Origin: Paracoccus denitrificans
GTDB lineage: Bacteria > Pseudomonadota > Alphaproteobacteria > Rhodobacterales > Rhodobacteraceae
Length of the DNA: 64,000 nucleotides
Direction: 5' to 3'
Assembly (NCBI GenBank): GCA_005768755.1
Contig: VAFL01000003.1
Location: forward strand, 248,001-312,000
The notes below the pieces were generated by a model. That model saw only the letters and a program-made list of their open reading frames with translations, made no database searches and was not told the origin of the DNA. This document shows positions 26,894-35,728 of the stretch, piece by piece. Made by a program: the position numbers and the translations under genes. Each line of letters starts with the position of its first letter. Positions within the stretch are counted from its first letter, which is position 1.

Positions 26894-27523
26894 TCAGCTC
26901 TGCTGATGTTCTACATCGCGCAGGACACGAACGATCAGCGCATCTGCCAATTCCTTCGCGCTGGCATCAGTCAGCAGATCCAGCCGTCCACCGGCACGCA
27001 ACTGCGCGAGACCCTGTATGGAGGCGAACAAGGCCGACGCATCCCGTCGCGCGACGCTTGCCGGCATATCGGGCGCAAGCGAAGTCAGCTCGGTTGCGGT
27101 CAGATCCAGCAGGCCGTCGATTGCGCGCATGTACCAGTCTGGAAATTCTTCCGATTTGCGCGGCCCTTCGAACAGTGCCCGAAACAGCGTCGGTTCAGCC
27201 TCCACAAGGTCAAGGTAGCGCGCCGCAAGTGCGCGAAGCCGATCTTGCGGGGTGACGCCCGGCAGATTGCTGAACAGCGACGCGATGCGCGCGAAATGGG
27301 CGCGGTTCACCTGCCACAGGACGTCGGGCAGGCTATCAAACAGATTGTAAATCGTGCCGGGCGTGTAACCCACAGCCTTGGCAAGCCGCCGCGCCGTCAA
27401 CGCCTCGGGTCCTTCCTCCAGAATGATTTGACGCGCCGCGTCCAGCGTCAACTGGCGCAACTCGTCGCGTGACCGCCGCGTGCGGGTTGGCTTGCGCGGC
27501 GGTTGGTCGTCAGGATCGCTCAA
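26894..27523 (-). CDS. TetR-family transcriptional regulator
   Basis: 209-residue repressor-type protein. The N-terminal helix-turn-helix is visible in LTARRLAKAVGYTPGTIYNLFDSL (residues about 42-65) and is followed by an all-helical ligand domain resembling WHG-type TetR C-termini (TPQDRLRALAARYLDLVEAEP). It is convergent with the RND efflux operon, so control of that pump is plausible but not shown by an operator. A basic, proline-rich leader precedes the DNA-binding domain. Confidence 0.9.
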   Translation of the reverse strand: MSDPDDQPPRKPTRTRRSRDELRQLTLDAARQIILEEGPEALTARRLAKAVGYTPGTIYNLFDSLPDVLWQVNRAHFARIASLFSNLPGVTPQDRLRALAARYLDLVEAEPTLFRALFEGPRKSEEFPDWYMRAIDGLLDLTATELTSLAPDMPASVARRDASALFASIQGLAQLRAGGRLDLLTDASAKELADALIVRVLRDVEHQQS

Positions 27524-27781
27524 AACATCTCCGGGGGGTTACTGGGCGGCATATGCATGCCGCGTTCAGATCAAGCGTGAACGCTCGGCAAGCGCTCGTC
27601 AAGTTCGGTGACGGAAAGCCGCTCAATGCCGCGGCAAAATGTATCATCCCGTCCATTTTCACAGCCAGATTGCTAAACAAACCTTTTCGATCGTCAGACC
27701 TGGCTGTTCGCGACACTCAACAATCGCCGGACGATCGCCTATATGAGCTGCAACTCTGCCCAGCCAGACATCGGACACGCC

Positions 27782-28951
27782 ATGACCCCTGCCGCCCGCA
27801 TCAACGCCGCAATCCACATTCTGGATGCGATTATTGCCGGGCAGCCGGCCGAACCCGCCCTGCTGGGCTGGGCGCGTAACAGCCGATTTGCCGGGTCGGG
27901 CGATCGCGCAGCGGTGCGCGATCTGGTGTTCGAGGCGTTGCGACGGCGTGACAGTCTTGCCGCACTGGGCGGGACGTTGAGTGGACGCGGACTTATGTTG
28001 GGGCTGCTGCGTTTACGTAACGAGGCACCCGAGTTGGTCTTCAATGGCGAGGGCCACGCCCCCGCGCCCCTTTCCGCCGAGGAGCTCTCGACAGGTGTAA
28101 GCGCGGACGAAGCCGACCAGATCAGCGATCTTCCCGACTGGATCTGGCCCGACTGGTCCGCTTCTCTTGGCCAGGATGCGATGGCAGCGGCGCACGTGAT
28201 GCGCGCGCGCGCGCCCGTCTGGCTGCGGGTAAATCTGCGCCGCGCAGATCCTTGCGTCGCGCAGGATGAACTGGCGAAAGACGGGATCGAGACCGAGGCG
28301 AATTGCGATCTGCCGTCTGCCCTGCGCGTCATCGCTGGAGAGCGTCGTATCGCTGGCTCGACAGCCTATAAATCCGGCATGGTCGAGCTTCAGGATCTGT
28401 CCCCTCAACTTGCCTGTGCGGCGCTGCCATTGCTGCCTGGCGCAAGCGTTCTGGACTATTGCGCAGGCGGTGGCGGCAAGGCGCTGGCACTTGCCGCGAG
28501 AGAGAACATCATGCTGACTGCGCATGATATATCGGCTGCGAGAATGGCTGATCTGCCTGCCCGCGCAGCACGTGCCGGTGTTCAGATCGCAATGTCGCCG
28601 CCGCAGAAGCTGGGGCGCGACTATGACCTTGTTCTGATTGACGTGCCCTGCTCGGGATCGGGCACCTGGCGGCGCAGCCCGGATGCAAAATGGCGCCTGA
28701 ACAGGACCGACCTGGATAAGCTTGTCGAAACCCAAGCAGCTATATTGCGCCAAGCTGCCCGGCTGGTCGCGCCGGGTGGTCGGCTTGCCTATATGACATG
28801 CTCGGTTCTAGATCGAGAGAACGACGACCAGATTACCGATTTTGTGGGCCAAACCCCAGAATTCATAGTCGAGAAGCGTGAAAACTGGCTGACACCCCAC
28901 GGATCTGACGGGTTTTATCTTTCGCTGATGCTGAGGGCAGGGGCGCGTTAA
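27782..28951 (+). CDS. rsmB: RsmB/NOP-type 16S rRNA (cytosine-C5) methyltransferase
   Basis: SAM-dependent RNA m5C methyltransferase of about 389 residues. Motif I is VLDYCAGGGGKALALAA; the catalytic-site motifs are DVPCSGSGTWRRSPDAKW (motif IV) and MTCSVLDREND (motif VI, nucleophile cysteine). An NusB-like helical domain makes up the first 140 residues. I begin at ATG 27782 (MTPAARINAAI); an upstream frame start at 27743 adds residues unlike the family. RsmB proper methylates C967, but paralogues in this group share the layout. Confidence 0.85.
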   Translation: MTPAARINAAIHILDAIIAGQPAEPALLGWARNSRFAGSGDRAAVRDLVFEALRRRDSLAALGGTLSGRGLMLGLLRLRNEAPELVFNGEGHAPAPLSAEELSTGVSADEADQISDLPDWIWPDWSASLGQDAMAAAHVMRARAPVWLRVNLRRADPCVAQDELAKDGIETEANCDLPSALRVIAGERRIAGSTAYKSGMVELQDLSPQLACAALPLLPGASVLDYCAGGGGKALALAARENIMLTAHDISAARMADLPARAARAGVQIAMSPPQKLGRDYDLVLIDVPCSGSGTWRRSPDAKWRLNRTDLDKLVETQAAILRQAARLVAPGGRLAYMTCSVLDRENDDQITDFVGQTPEFIVEKRENWLTPHGSDGFYLSLMLRAGAR

Positions 28952-29010
28952 CGTTTTGTTAAGGTCTAGCGCCTATCCCAGTTGTCAGCTGCAGGTGCGG
29001 GGCGCAGGAG

Positions 29011-31043
29011 ATGAGAAGATTGCTGCAGCATTGGCCAAGCCAGATCGGGCTTTGGGTGCCCTTGCTGGTGCTGCCTATGGTAGTTGTGGATATCTGGCTG
29101 CATGTGTCGGGGCATGAAATAAAGCTCGGCTCGACCCTTTCGCTGGCATTCGCAATGGCCCTGTTCGGCTGGTATTTTCTAGGTGCCGGCATTGCGATGG
29201 CGCATGCGCGGGACGGGGTGGCCCGCCGCGCCCAGCTGAACAGGCTGAAGCCCGTGATAGCTGCAGCAAAGTCTGCGGAATGGGCGGTCGATTCTGATGG
29301 TCTGGTGCTGGCACAATCGGAAACGGCACTGGATCGCTGGGGCGATTATGTCGGGCGACCACTTTCGCAGATACTCGCCGGAAAGATCGCCGATGCAAAG
29401 GGCGAGGCGGCGCGACTTGTCGCCCGGACCCTGCGTCATGGCAAGGTGGATATTTCACTGCCCGAAGGCGACTTGCTTCGGGCCGAACGCCGCGGCACCA
29501 AACTGGTGCAACTGTCCTTTCTGCCGCGCGATTCCGTGTCGGTCGTCGTCGCGGACCCAATGGACTATGACGGTCTGCCGATCGCCGTGCTGCGATTGGC
29601 GGCAGATGGAACGATCCTTCGTGCAAATCCCGCCGCGCTCCCTTACTGCGGGGGCGAGGTGACGGGTCTGCATGTGTCGAAACTGCTCGACGGATTGGGG
29701 CGACCCTTCGATGACTGGCTGGCTGAGGCGCTGCAATCGCAGATACCATTGCCCCCGGAAGTTCTGCGGGCAACGAAGGCCGGGCAGGACAGATTCATCC
29801 AGGTCTCGCTGCACGCGGAAACGGGTGATGCCGACCGGTTGATTGCCGTGCTATCAGATGCGCGCGCCCTGAAGACACTGGAGGCGCAATTCGTCCAAAG
29901 CCAGAAAATGCAGGCCGTTGGTCAGCTGGCTGGCGGCATTGCACATGATTTCAACAACCTGCTGACCGCGATCAGCGGGCATTGCGACCTTCTGATGCTG
30001 CGCCATGACAAGGGTGATCCTGATTACGCCGATCTCGATCAGATCAGTCAGAATGCCAATCGCGCGGCAAACCTTGTCAGTCATCTTCTGGCTTTCTCGC
30101 GCAAGCAGACGCTGAAACCGCAACAACTGGATTTGCGCGATACCATCGCCGACCTATCGCATCTACTGAATCGGTTGGTGGGCGAGAAAATTGTGCTGGA
30201 ATTTCGTCACGACCCAAAGCTCGATCCGGTTCGCGCAGATCGCGGCAAGATCGAGCAGGTGATCATGAATCTCGTCGTGAATGCGCGCGACGCAATGGCA
30301 GAGGGCGGGCGGATCGATATCACCACCCAGAATGTCGTATTCGACACGCCCCAGCTTCACGCGCGTTTCGCGGTTCCACCGGGTCGCTATGTCAAGGTGG
30401 CGGTCACCGATCAGGGGCATGGCATCGCGGCAGACGTGCTGAGCAAGATATTCGAGCCGTTCTTCACGACCAAGCGCGTGGGCGAGGGAACAGGCCTGGG
30501 ATTGTCCACCGCATACGGTATCGTCAAGCAGACAGGGGGTTATATCCTGGTGACAGCGTCGTGGGTGAAGGCACAACCTTTACGATCTATCTGCCGGTTC
30601 ACTTTGGCGCCGATGCTTCGGTCGAAGAACCCGCGCAAAAGGCAGCGCCGGTTAAAATGACCTCAAGCGCCGATCAGCAGGTCCTTCTGGTCGAGGACGA
30701 GGATCCGGTTCGGGCCTTCGCCAGCCGCGCGCTGAAACTGCGCGGCTATCAGGTCATCGAGGCGTCGTCGGGAGAGCAGGCCTTGTCGCTGCTGACCGAT
30801 GACCGGTTGAAGATCGACCTTTTCGTGTCTGATGTCGTGATGCCGGGATTGGACGGTGTCAGTTGGGTCCGGCATGCGTTGAAGGACCGTCCGGGCACCG
30901 GCGTCATATTCATGTCCGGTTATACGGAAGACGTGTTCGAAGACGGCCGCAATCCGATAGACGGCGCGTCATTCCTTCAGAAACCGTTTTCGCTGACTGA
31001 TCTGATTGCCGCGGTCGGGACGAAACTGGATCGCGCGCCCTAG
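29011..31043 (+). pseudogene. cckA: cckA hybrid histidine kinase, broken by a one-base deletion
   Basis: CckA is the hybrid kinase that feeds the ChpT-CtrA phosphorelay. Frame one (29011-30660) gives two N-terminal membrane helices, PAS-like regions, the phosphoacceptor His312 in LAGGIAHDFNNLLTAISGH and the ATPase motifs through EGTGLGLSTAYGIVKQTGGYIL. At 30550-30551 one base is missing: the frame then continues as random sequence to 30660. Shifting frame restores DSVVGEGTTFTIYLP and the receiver domain, with phosphoacceptor aspartate in LFVSDVVMPG and the switch region FLQKPFS, to the stop at 31043. The natural product would therefore lose the receiver. It may be a real mutation or a sequencing error. 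Confidence 0.9.
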
Positions 31044-31612
31044 CCGAGGCGCGCGTAAAGCGAAATATCGTCGCGCAAGGTGTCTCGCAATGCGCTTTCT
31101 GTATGGGGTGACAGCGTCACATCGGCGGCGGGTGGTACGTTAATGCGGGGCAGAACCACTTCACAGCCAAGCCGGTCATCCAGGAATTCCGTGAAGGCGT
31201 CGATGTCTTCATAACGAAAGACCCTGTCGATCAGCGGCTTTGCACCACCCAGGAATGCGGACTGCGATCCGATACCCTTCGTCACCGAACCGGGGGATGC
31301 CAGGTAGCGGTTCACGAAATCCTCGAACCGCTCGTCAGGCCGGGCTTCATCGTCGCGCAGATGAAAGCGGTACCAGCTGCGCAACCATTCGACAGGCTCG
31401 CGCATCAGTGCGACGGTCGTGAACTCCTCGGCCGCGATCTCGCCCAGCCAGGGCAGGATATGGCGCTGGAAACGCGCTGCGTCGACATGTTTCATTTCGG
31501 GTGGATGCTGTACGGCAAGACTGGCCAACGGTTCCAAAGCCACCTCGATCGCTGTCGAGCCAGCCTTGGGGGTGGCCAGAAAAACCAACCTTTCGTCCCA
31601 GAAAATCAGCAT
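31040..31612 (-). CDS. Sulfotransferase-family protein
   Basis: 190-residue protein with the sulfotransferase PAPS loop FLATPKAGSTAIEVAL near the N-terminus and the second nucleotide-binding segment TVALMREPVEWLRSWYRF near residue 70. It is short for the family but looks complete. The stop codon overlaps the cckA stop tail-to-tail through a shared CTAG. It is divergent from recA, and no sugar or lipid genes are nearby, so the acceptor is unknown. Unrelated in sequence to the sulfotransferase at 12019. Confidence 0.78.
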   Translation of the reverse strand: MLIFWDERLVFLATPKAGSTAIEVALEPLASLAVQHPPEMKHVDAARFQRHILPWLGEIAAEEFTTVALMREPVEWLRSWYRFHLRDDEARPDERFEDFVNRYLASPGSVTKGIGSQSAFLGGAKPLIDRVFRYEDIDAFTEFLDDRLGCEVVLPRINVPPAADVTLSPHTESALRDTLRDDISLYARLG

Positions 31613-31738
31613 TCAGTCGCCTCCACTGGATTGGCGGCGGAACTACGCCCTCAAACCGACGGTGTAAACCGTTGGTTAAGCATTTCCTGCTAGCCAGAAG
31701 CCTAACCCGCTTGCCAGAACGGCAATGGTGACGTATGA

Positions 31739-31753
31739 GAACATTAACAGAAC
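31739..31753 (+). promoter_or_regulatory. LexA (SOS) box upstream of recA
   Basis: GAAC at 31739-31742, seven bases, GAAC at 31750-31753: the direct-repeat LexA site known for alphaproteobacteria (GAAC-N7-GAAC, equivalent to GTTC-N7-GTTC). It lies 62 bases before the recA start, consistent with SOS control. Confidence 0.85.
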
Positions 31754-31768
31754 ATGAACCTCCGCCGA

Positions 31769-31797
31769 TTGAGCAGTGGCGCCGGTTCTGACATAAG
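31769..31797 (+). promoter_or_regulatory. Putative sigma-70 promoter of recA
   Basis: TTGAGC (31769-31774), 17-base spacer, CATAAG (31792-31797). This places transcription start within about 12 bases of the recA ATG region and just downstream of the LexA box. Pattern-based only. Confidence 0.45.
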
Positions 31798-31814
31798 AGC
31801 TGGGAGTAGGCAGG

Positions 31815-32873
31815 ATGAGCGACACGAATATGGACAAGAAATCGGCCGACAAGCAGAAGGCGCTCGACAGCGCGCTGGCGCAGATCGAACGGCAGTTCGG
31901 CAAGGGCTCGATCATGAAGCTGGGTGCCGAGAATCCCGTGACCGAGATCGAAGCGACTTCGACCGGTTCACTGGGGCTGGACATTGCGCTTGGTATCGGC
32001 GGTCTGCCCAAGGGGCGCATTATTGAAATCTACGGGCCGGAAAGCTCTGGTAAGACGACCCTGACGCTGCACTGCATCGCGGAAGAACAGAAGAAGGGCG
32101 GCGTATGTGCCTTTGTCGACGCGGAACATGCGCTTGATCCGCATTATGCCCGGAAGCTGGGCGTCAATCTGGACGAATTGCTGATCTCGCAGCCCGACAC
32201 GGGCGAGCAGGCGCTGGAAATCGTCGATACGCTGGTGCGCTCGGGTGCTGTCAGCATGGTGGTGGTCGACTCTGTCGCGGCCCTGACCCCAAAATCAGAG
32301 ATCGAGGGCGATATGGGCGATCATCAGGTCGGCGCGCAGGCCCGACTGATGAGCCAGGCGATGCGCAAGCTGACGGCGTCCATCGGGCGATCGAATTGCA
32401 TGGTAGTTTTCATCAACCAGATTCGCATGAAGATCGGCGTCATGTTCGGCAGCCCTGAAACGACGTCGGGCGGCAATGCGCTGAAGTTCTATGCTTCGGT
32501 GCGTCTGGATATCCGTCGCATCGGCTCGATCAAGGATCGCGATGAAGTCGTGGGCAACAGCACGCGCGTGAAAGTGGTGAAGAACAAGGTGGCCCCGCCG
32601 TTCAGGCAGGTCGAGTTCGACATCATGTATGGCGAAGGGATATCGAAGCGCGGTGAACTGATCGATCTTGGCGTCAAGGCTGGGGTCGTCGAAAAATCCG
32701 GTGCCTGGTACTCTTATGGTGATGAGCGGATCGGTCAGGGTCGCGAAAATGCCAAGCAATTCCTGAAGGACAATCCGGCCATGGCGCTGGATATCGAGGA
32801 CAAAATTCGCGCGAGCCACGGACTTGAGTTCGAGACGATGGAAGGCGACTCGGAAGTGCTGTCCGAGGAGTGA
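31815..32873 (+). CDS. recA: Recombinase RecA
   Basis: Strand-exchange protein of homologous recombination and co-protease for LexA. 352 residues, with Walker A GPESSGKTT at residues 74-82, Walker B in VVVDSVAALTP, the loop-2 region INQIRMKIGVMFGSPETTSGG and the typical acidic C-terminus (EGDSEVLSEE). ATG 31815 follows GGGAGTAGGCAGG; a second in-frame ATG at 31830 is possible. A LexA box lies upstream and a strong terminator downstream, so it is a monocistronic SOS gene. Confidence 0.98.
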   Translation: MSDTNMDKKSADKQKALDSALAQIERQFGKGSIMKLGAENPVTEIEATSTGSLGLDIALGIGGLPKGRIIEIYGPESSGKTTLTLHCIAEEQKKGGVCAFVDAEHALDPHYARKLGVNLDELLISQPDTGEQALEIVDTLVRSGAVSMVVVDSVAALTPKSEIEGDMGDHQVGAQARLMSQAMRKLTASIGRSNCMVVFINQIRMKIGVMFGSPETTSGGNALKFYASVRLDIRRIGSIKDRDEVVGNSTRVKVVKNKVAPPFRQVEFDIMYGEGISKRGELIDLGVKAGVVEKSGAWYSYGDERIGQGRENAKQFLKDNPAMALDIEDKIRASHGLEFETMEGDSEVLSEE

Positions 32874-32916
32874 GGCATTGTTTCGCCTTTAATTGGCGAA
32901 TTGATGAACTTGATCG

Positions 32917-32946
32917 GGGCCGGTGCAAATATGCGCCGGCCCTTTT
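32917..32946 (+). terminator. Rho-independent terminator of recA
   Basis: Ten-pair stem (32917-32926 with 32933-32942, one G-T pair), loop AAATAT, then TTTT. About 44 bases past the recA stop. Confidence 0.88.
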
Positions 32947-33257
32947 GCCTGTTTTCAGAGGTCACACAGTAACGCCTGATCAGGCAGGTGCTGTCTGTTG
33001 CAGCGCCTGGACATGGGGTCGCAATGGTCAAATTGCGTGGAACGGCACCCGGCAAACCGACGGCCTGACTGTGGGATGGCCAGGCCTGAGCATGGTCAGA
33101 CCCTAAAAGACGAATGCCTGTTCAAATCAGTCGGGATTGAAGCTCCGTCCCAAATCTGCCTATCCTGCTGGGTAAATATGGACATATGGCTGGGCTGACA
33201 AAATCGTGCTGTGTAAAGCCGAGTGTCGCAGCGGCCGACCGACAGCGGAGCATGCCG
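32947..33257. other. Intergenic stretch recA-imelysin without recognised gene
   Basis: About 310 bases. I see a 12-base palindrome at 32974-32985 and presumably the imelysin promoter, but no coding frame with family resemblance and no RNA gene. Confidence 0.5.
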
Positions 33258-34244
33258 ATGCACATCCGATCATTCGTGATTGCCGCCATGTTGTTGGTGC
33301 CGGGCAAAATCGCATTTGCCGACGTCGCAGACGTTGCGCAGGACGTGCTGCGCCCGGCTTACGCGCATTTCGCGGAATCTGCTGCGGCGTTGGCGGCGGC
33401 GGCTGAAGAGGACTGCTCGGTCGCGGCACTGGTCGAGCCATATCAGCAGGCCTGGGACGCCTGGGCCGCCATTGATTACTTCAAGCTTGGCCCCGTGGAA
33501 CAGGATGGTCGAGCATTGCAGATCAGTTTCTGGCCCGACAAGAAATCTTCGGGCCAGCGTGCGCAGCAGGGAATGGCGGACGCCAATGCGGCGGTCATTG
33601 ATGACCCGGCGCAATTCGCGACGATCTCGGTCGCCGCGCGCGGACTTTCCGGGTTGGAGCGGCTGCTTTATCAACCAATGATCCAGGCGGATGAGGACGT
33701 CCTGTGCCGGATGCGGCGAACCACCGCAGCCGATCTGGCACGGACTGCCAGTGAAATCGATGCGAACTGGCCAGGGTTCGAGACGGTTTTGACCACGGCG
33801 GGCAGCGCGGATAACACGCGTTACCTGTCAGCCGCAGAGGCGCAACAGGCCATCTATACCCAGTTGGTCACGGGACTGGATTATGTCGCTGAAACCCGGC
33901 TGGGACGACCCATAGGCACTGCTGAAAAGCCCCGGCCAGAGGCAGCTGAGGCCCGCGCTGCCGGGCGCAGCCTGCGCAATGTCACCATCTCGTTGACCGG
34001 CCTGCGCGATCTTGCGATGGCGCTTCATCCCTCGGCAGATAAGGCCCGCGATTCCTTGGATAGCGCCATTCGTCTGTCACAAGAGTTGGACGATCCTGTC
34101 TTTGATGGTTTGGGCAACCCGGAAGGCCACGCGCGCATCATGGACTTGAAGCGTGCCGTTCTGACGGCCAAGCGGACGGTCGAGAGCGATATCGGATCAG
34201 AGCTTGGCCTGACGGTTGGGTTTAATTCGCAGGACGGGGATTGA
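33258..34244 (+). CDS. Imelysin-family (peptidase M75-like) periplasmic protein
   Basis: About 328 residues with a signal peptide (MHIRSFVIAAMLLVPGKIAFA). It belongs to the imelysin family, periplasmic helical proteins tied to iron uptake. Typical segments are PAYAHFAESAAALAAAA, YQQAWDAWAAIDYFKLGP, GRALQISFWPDKK and a GLSGLERLLY helix in which only Glu of the classical GxHxxE motif is kept. That is usual for the second imelysin of such clusters. I start at ATG 33258, seven bases after GGAG. It overlaps the DUF1513 gene by one base. Confidence 0.87.
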   Translation: MHIRSFVIAAMLLVPGKIAFADVADVAQDVLRPAYAHFAESAAALAAAAEEDCSVAALVEPYQQAWDAWAAIDYFKLGPVEQDGRALQISFWPDKKSSGQRAQQGMADANAAVIDDPAQFATISVAARGLSGLERLLYQPMIQADEDVLCRMRRTTAADLARTASEIDANWPGFETVLTTAGSADNTRYLSAAEAQQAIYTQLVTGLDYVAETRLGRPIGTAEKPRPEAAEARAAGRSLRNVTISLTGLRDLAMALHPSADKARDSLDSAIRLSQELDDPVFDGLGNPEGHARIMDLKRAVLTAKRTVESDIGSELGLTVGFNSQDGD

Positions 34245-35317
34245 TGGCAAATCGCAGGACCTTGTTGAAAGGGCTGGCGGCGGCCGCCGTTTTGCCAGTG
34301 CGCGGTTGGGCTGCCGTGGGGCAACCGCTGTGGGTGGCGGCTGCGAGACGGACAGATGGCAGCCATGCGCTGCATGGAATTGATGCGGCAGCCGGCATTG
34401 TCTTTTCCGTCGCGCTACCTGACCGTGGCCATGCTGCCGCAGCCCATCCCTATCGGGCGGAAGTCGTGGCATTTGCCCGCAGACCGGGCACGTTCGGTCT
34501 TGTCATAGACTGCCGGGACGGCCGCGTGGTCCACCGCCTTAGCCCGCCGGAAGGCCGGCAATTCAACGGACATGGCGCGTTTTCCGCCGATGGCACACGG
34601 CTTTACACGTCAGAGGTGTTGGCCGAAAGCTCTGCCGGGCGGGTCGGCGTTTGGGACGTGCGGGCTGGCTATCACCGTCTTGGCGAATGGGACAGCCTTG
34701 GCATTGGCCCGCACGAGTTGCGCTTGCTGCCTGATGGGAATCTGGTCATCGCAAACGGTGGAATTCAGACCGATCCAACTGACAGGACGCCGTTGAACCT
34801 GGATCGGATGCAGCCAAACCTGGCCATTCTGGACGGCGAAGGTCATGAGGTTCTGGTTCGCAGACTTGGTCCGGACCTGTCGCAGAATTCGATCCGTCAT
34901 CTGGCGTTGTTGCCGGGCGGGGTCGGCTTTGCCATGCAATGGCAGGGTGATCCCGTTGATCCGGTGCCACTGCTGGGAATTGCGTCGGCGGGCGGCCCAT
35001 TGGCGGCGCATGCCCCCGCCGCCGCTGATGCGTTTGCGATGAAAGGTTATGCCGGGTCGATCGCGGCGACCGACGGGATGATCGCCATTACCTCGCCTGT
35101 GGGCGGTGTGGCGATGATCCATGACGGGCAGGGCGCGCATCTGGCCACCCTGCGCCGCGCTGACATCTGCGGCGCCGCCGTCCGCGACGAGGCGACATTT
35201 GCATTCACAGATGGCGCAGGCGCGATCTGGGCCGCTGATCCGGACGGATTGAAGCTGTTGGCGCGCCATAACCTGTCCTGGGACAATCATCTGGTGCGGA
35301 TTGCGCAGGAAGGCTAG
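34244..35317 (+). CDS. DUF1513 Tat-exported beta-propeller-like protein
   Basis: About 357 residues. The N-terminus has a twin-arginine signal (MANRRTLLKGLAAAAVLP), and the body is repetitive beta structure typical of DUF1513 (NGHGAFSADGTRLYTSE, GIGPHELRLLPDGNLVIANGG, SQNSIRHLALL). These proteins follow imelysin genes in iron-regulated clusters but have no defined biochemistry. ATG 34244 lies inside the imelysin stop codon. The gene ends tail-to-tail with the CsbD-like gene, overlapping by four bases. Confidence 0.87.
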   Translation: MANRRTLLKGLAAAAVLPVRGWAAVGQPLWVAAARRTDGSHALHGIDAAAGIVFSVALPDRGHAAAAHPYRAEVVAFARRPGTFGLVIDCRDGRVVHRLSPPEGRQFNGHGAFSADGTRLYTSEVLAESSAGRVGVWDVRAGYHRLGEWDSLGIGPHELRLLPDGNLVIANGGIQTDPTDRTPLNLDRMQPNLAILDGEGHEVLVRRLGPDLSQNSIRHLALLPGGVGFAMQWQGDPVDPVPLLGIASAGGPLAAHAPAAADAFAMKGYAGSIAATDGMIAITSPVGGVAMIHDGQGAHLATLRRADICGAAVRDEATFAFTDGAGAIWAADPDGLKLLARHNLSWDNHLVRIAQEG

Positions 35318-35658
35318 CCGGTCTCTCCATCTTCGCCATCTTCATCATCGTCGCCAAAGCGGGCGTCATCGTCATACTCGTCCTCGCCTTCACCGACATA
35401 TTTGGACGAATTCCGGATCGAGATATTGTCGTGGCTTTCGTCCATCACGACATCGGCGGGAATTTCGCCCTGCAGCCATTCACGCACCTCGGCGCGGGCT
35501 TCTTCGGCCTCCAGCCCTTCGATTTCGGCGATGTAGCGCAGGAAAGCGCGCTGATCCCCGTCGATCTCGTCCAGATCGGCGTCATCAGCCGACGGCCAGC
35601 GGTCCATGATCGCCTCGTAAAAGGCTGACCAATTCTCGGCGACGTGATGCCATTTCAT
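35314..35658 (-). CDS. CsbD-like small acidic protein
   Basis: 114 residues beginning MKWHHVAENWSAFYEAIMDRWPS, which fits the CsbD pattern (MNWDQIKGNW and similar) through ADLDEIDGDQRAFLRYIAEIEG. CsbD proteins are general-stress proteins of unknown mechanism. The last 30 residues are almost all Asp, Glu and Gly (EGEDEYDDDARFGDDDEDGE), an unusual addition. I take the ATG at 35658; a longer frame exists but lacks resemblance. Ribosome site AAGGAG lies upstream. Confidence 0.75.
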   Translation of the reverse strand: MKWHHVAENWSAFYEAIMDRWPSADDADLDEIDGDQRAFLRYIAEIEGLEAEEARAEVREWLQGEIPADVVMDESHDNISIRNSSKYVGEGEDEYDDDARFGDDDEDGEDGETG

Positions 35659-35728
35659 GTGCAACTCCTTGAATGAAGGGGCGGACCTTCGGACTTTTGT
35701 CGAAACACCAAGATCGGCTGGTAGTTCC

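Noticed and set aside
12019..31612. Two sulfotransferase genes as parts of one glycan-sulfation system
   Set aside because: They are 18 kb apart, different in sequence, and neither adjoins polysaccharide or lipid genes.
32974..32985. 12-base palindrome after recA as a possible operator or attachment site
   Set aside because: Short, isolated, not near a start codon, and no integrase or mobile element is in the window.
33115..33145. GTTCAAATC resembling a tRNA T-loop
   Set aside because: Flanking stems do not pair beyond three bases and no anticodon or acceptor arm can be drawn.
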